NCBI GenBank assembly: GCA_947463285.1
Contig: CANHTV010000202.1
Coordinates: 1 to 6,850, forward strand
From: Verrucomicrobiaceae bacterium
Lineage (GTDB): Bacteria; Verrucomicrobiota; Verrucomicrobiia; Verrucomicrobiales; Verrucomicrobiaceae
Length of the DNA stretch: 6,850 nt
Direction of reading: 5' to 3'
In this document: piece after piece, positions 5,983 through 6,850 of the stretch
Layout of the letters: each line of letters begins with the position of its first letter
Position numbering within the stretch: the stretch's first letter is position 1
Made by a program: the position numbers and the translations under genes
Notes under the pieces: generated by a model
Database searches by the model: none
The model's input: the letters and a program-made list of their open reading frames with translations, nothing else
What the model was told of the DNA's origin: nothing

Positions 5983-6834
5983 TCAGGCTCGCGCCAGATC
6001 AAGCAAGGCCCGCACACGCTGAATTTCACAGGCAGAAGTCTTCGCGATAAACCCACGCGCGTGGGCAAAGTGGACATCAGACTCTTTTTCGATGCGAGTG
6101 AAGTCATAACGAGGATCATCATTGTGGCGGGAAAGCCCGTAGCCTTTGCCTCGACGATCAGGGTAGATGAGCGCAGCGACCGTGGTGGCTTTACCGACGG
6201 ACTCCAAATAACGCCAGATCCCGGCTGAAGGCTCTTCTGGGATGGGCTCGATGCGCGGTAGAAAGAGAACTTCGTGGTCTTCCAGGCTCCAGAACTCGGC
6301 GTTTTTTGCCACATAGTCGAGGCGGCTGCGGAGATCGCGCAGATACTCCAGCAGATCTTGACCAATGTAGCTGAGCATCTCCCACAAAGGCTCACCCGGC
6401 TCCAGACGCCGAGCTTTAGCAAAGCGCCTAAGGACAGTGCCGTCGATGGGAGAGGCGAGTTTACTCATCGTCACACGGTCCACACCCAGCCATTGCGCCG
6501 TGACATTTGGACCGCGTGTATCAAACCACTCGGCAGGCTCCAGCCACTCGCAAAACTCGCGGGCATCCGCATAGATACCGAGGTGCTGCATGACCAAGCT
6601 CAGAGCGCAGACCGGTGGGTGGTCAGCTGGGAACTGATGATGGTCAAAGTTATGCAGCTCAGGGTTGTGATCACCACCGACATCGACGACCGCGATGCTC
6701 GGATCTGCTAAATCCTCAGTCAGAGGTTCTCGGCGCACAATGGGCACCGAGTGAACGGCCGCGAGTAGGCAGCAAGCCAGCAACTCATCTTTATGAGCGC
6801 CGCCGGGATGGGTCAGAATAAGAGAAACAGCCAT
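5983..6834 (-). CDS. MYG1-family protein (DHH-like metal-dependent phosphoesterase/exonuclease)
   Basis: The 283-residue protein has the MYG1 (UPF0160) signatures. Near the N terminus are LTHPGGAHKDELLACCLL (H9, H14, D16), VVDVGG (D51) and HNFDHHQF (D64, H65, H66), which together would form a two-metal site like that of DHH phosphoesterases. Near the C terminus FAHARGFIAKTSA matches the family's closing motif. Human MYG1 is described as a 3'-5' RNA exonuclease acting in nucleus and mitochondria; bacterial members are common but mostly uncharacterised, so an RNA- or nucleotide-processing role here is inferred. There is no signal peptide or membrane segment, so it should be cytoplasmic. The length is a little shorter than the roughly 300-320 residues usual for the family. 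The ATG at 6834 is preceded by the pyrimidine tract TCTTTCTTC and no ribosome binding site; only 16 bases upstream are in the window, so its promoter is not visible. It converges on sufU with zero spacing. Confidence 0.88.
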   Translation of the reverse strand: MAVSLILTHPGGAHKDELLACCLLAAVHSVPIVRREPLTEDLADPSIAVVDVGGDHNPELHNFDHHQFPADHPPVCALSLVMQHLGIYADAREFCEWLEPAEWFDTRGPNVTAQWLGVDRVTMSKLASPIDGTVLRRFAKARRLEPGEPLWEMLSYIGQDLLEYLRDLRSRLDYVAKNAEFWSLEDHEVLFLPRIEPIPEEPSAGIWRYLESVGKATTVAALIYPDRRGKGYGLSRHNDDPRYDFTRIEKESDVHFAHARGFIAKTSACEIQRVRALLDLARA

Positions 6835-6850
6835 GAAGAAAGACAGTAAC

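Noticed and set aside
1..6850. Mobile element, phage or defence system
   Set aside because: No transposase, integrase, terminal repeats, spacer arrays or toxin-antitoxin-like pairs were found; the lone tRNA has no visible repeat of its 3' end elsewhere in the window.

Overview
The window looks like a piece of a bacterial chromosome carrying mostly housekeeping metabolism. Protein character, moderately high GC, a CCA-encoding tRNA gene and dispersed biosynthetic genes suggest a Verrucomicrobia-type organism (Prosthecobacter/Verrucomicrobium-like). That assignment is an inference from general resemblance, not from a search. I see no CRISPR array, insertion sequence, phage module or convincing new multi-gene system.

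Layout, left to right. Positions 1-718 hold what looks like a decayed coding region on the plus strand, open at the left edge, with a frame change and tandem stop codons; it faintly resembles an acetyltransferase. Next, on the minus strand, is a 482-residue enolase-superfamily enzyme (mandelate racemase/muconate lactonizing type) with a GTG start at 2249. Across a 102-base divergent spacer the plus-strand pair trpA (tryptophan synthase alpha chain) and dapF (diaminopimelate epimerase) follows. A tRNA-Ser(GCU) gene sits at 4118-4208. It is followed by sufS (cysteine desulfurase) and sufU (zinc-type sulfur acceptor), which overlap by one base. The right end is a minus-strand MYG1-family DHH-like protein whose stop codon abuts the sufU stop codon directly.

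How the genes work together. TrpA and DapF serve amino-acid biosynthesis, and DapF also feeds peptidoglycan. They are adjacent but belong to different pathways, and trpB is not in the window. SufS and SufU form a coherent two-step sulfur-mobilising module, with all expected catalytic and zinc-binding residues visible, including the SufS histidine that swaps onto the SufU zinc in the Bacillus system. The scaffold genes sufBCD are not nearby. Five of the six intact protein genes lack a Shine-Dalgarno sequence, and four of them have an almost pure pyrimidine tract just before the ATG, which helps choose the sufS start.

The points most worth a second look are the decayed region at the left, the pyrimidine-tract start context, three small inverted repeats in the spacers (upstream of trpA, downstream of dapF, downstream of the tRNA) and a triple TTGACC repeat between trpA and dapF.
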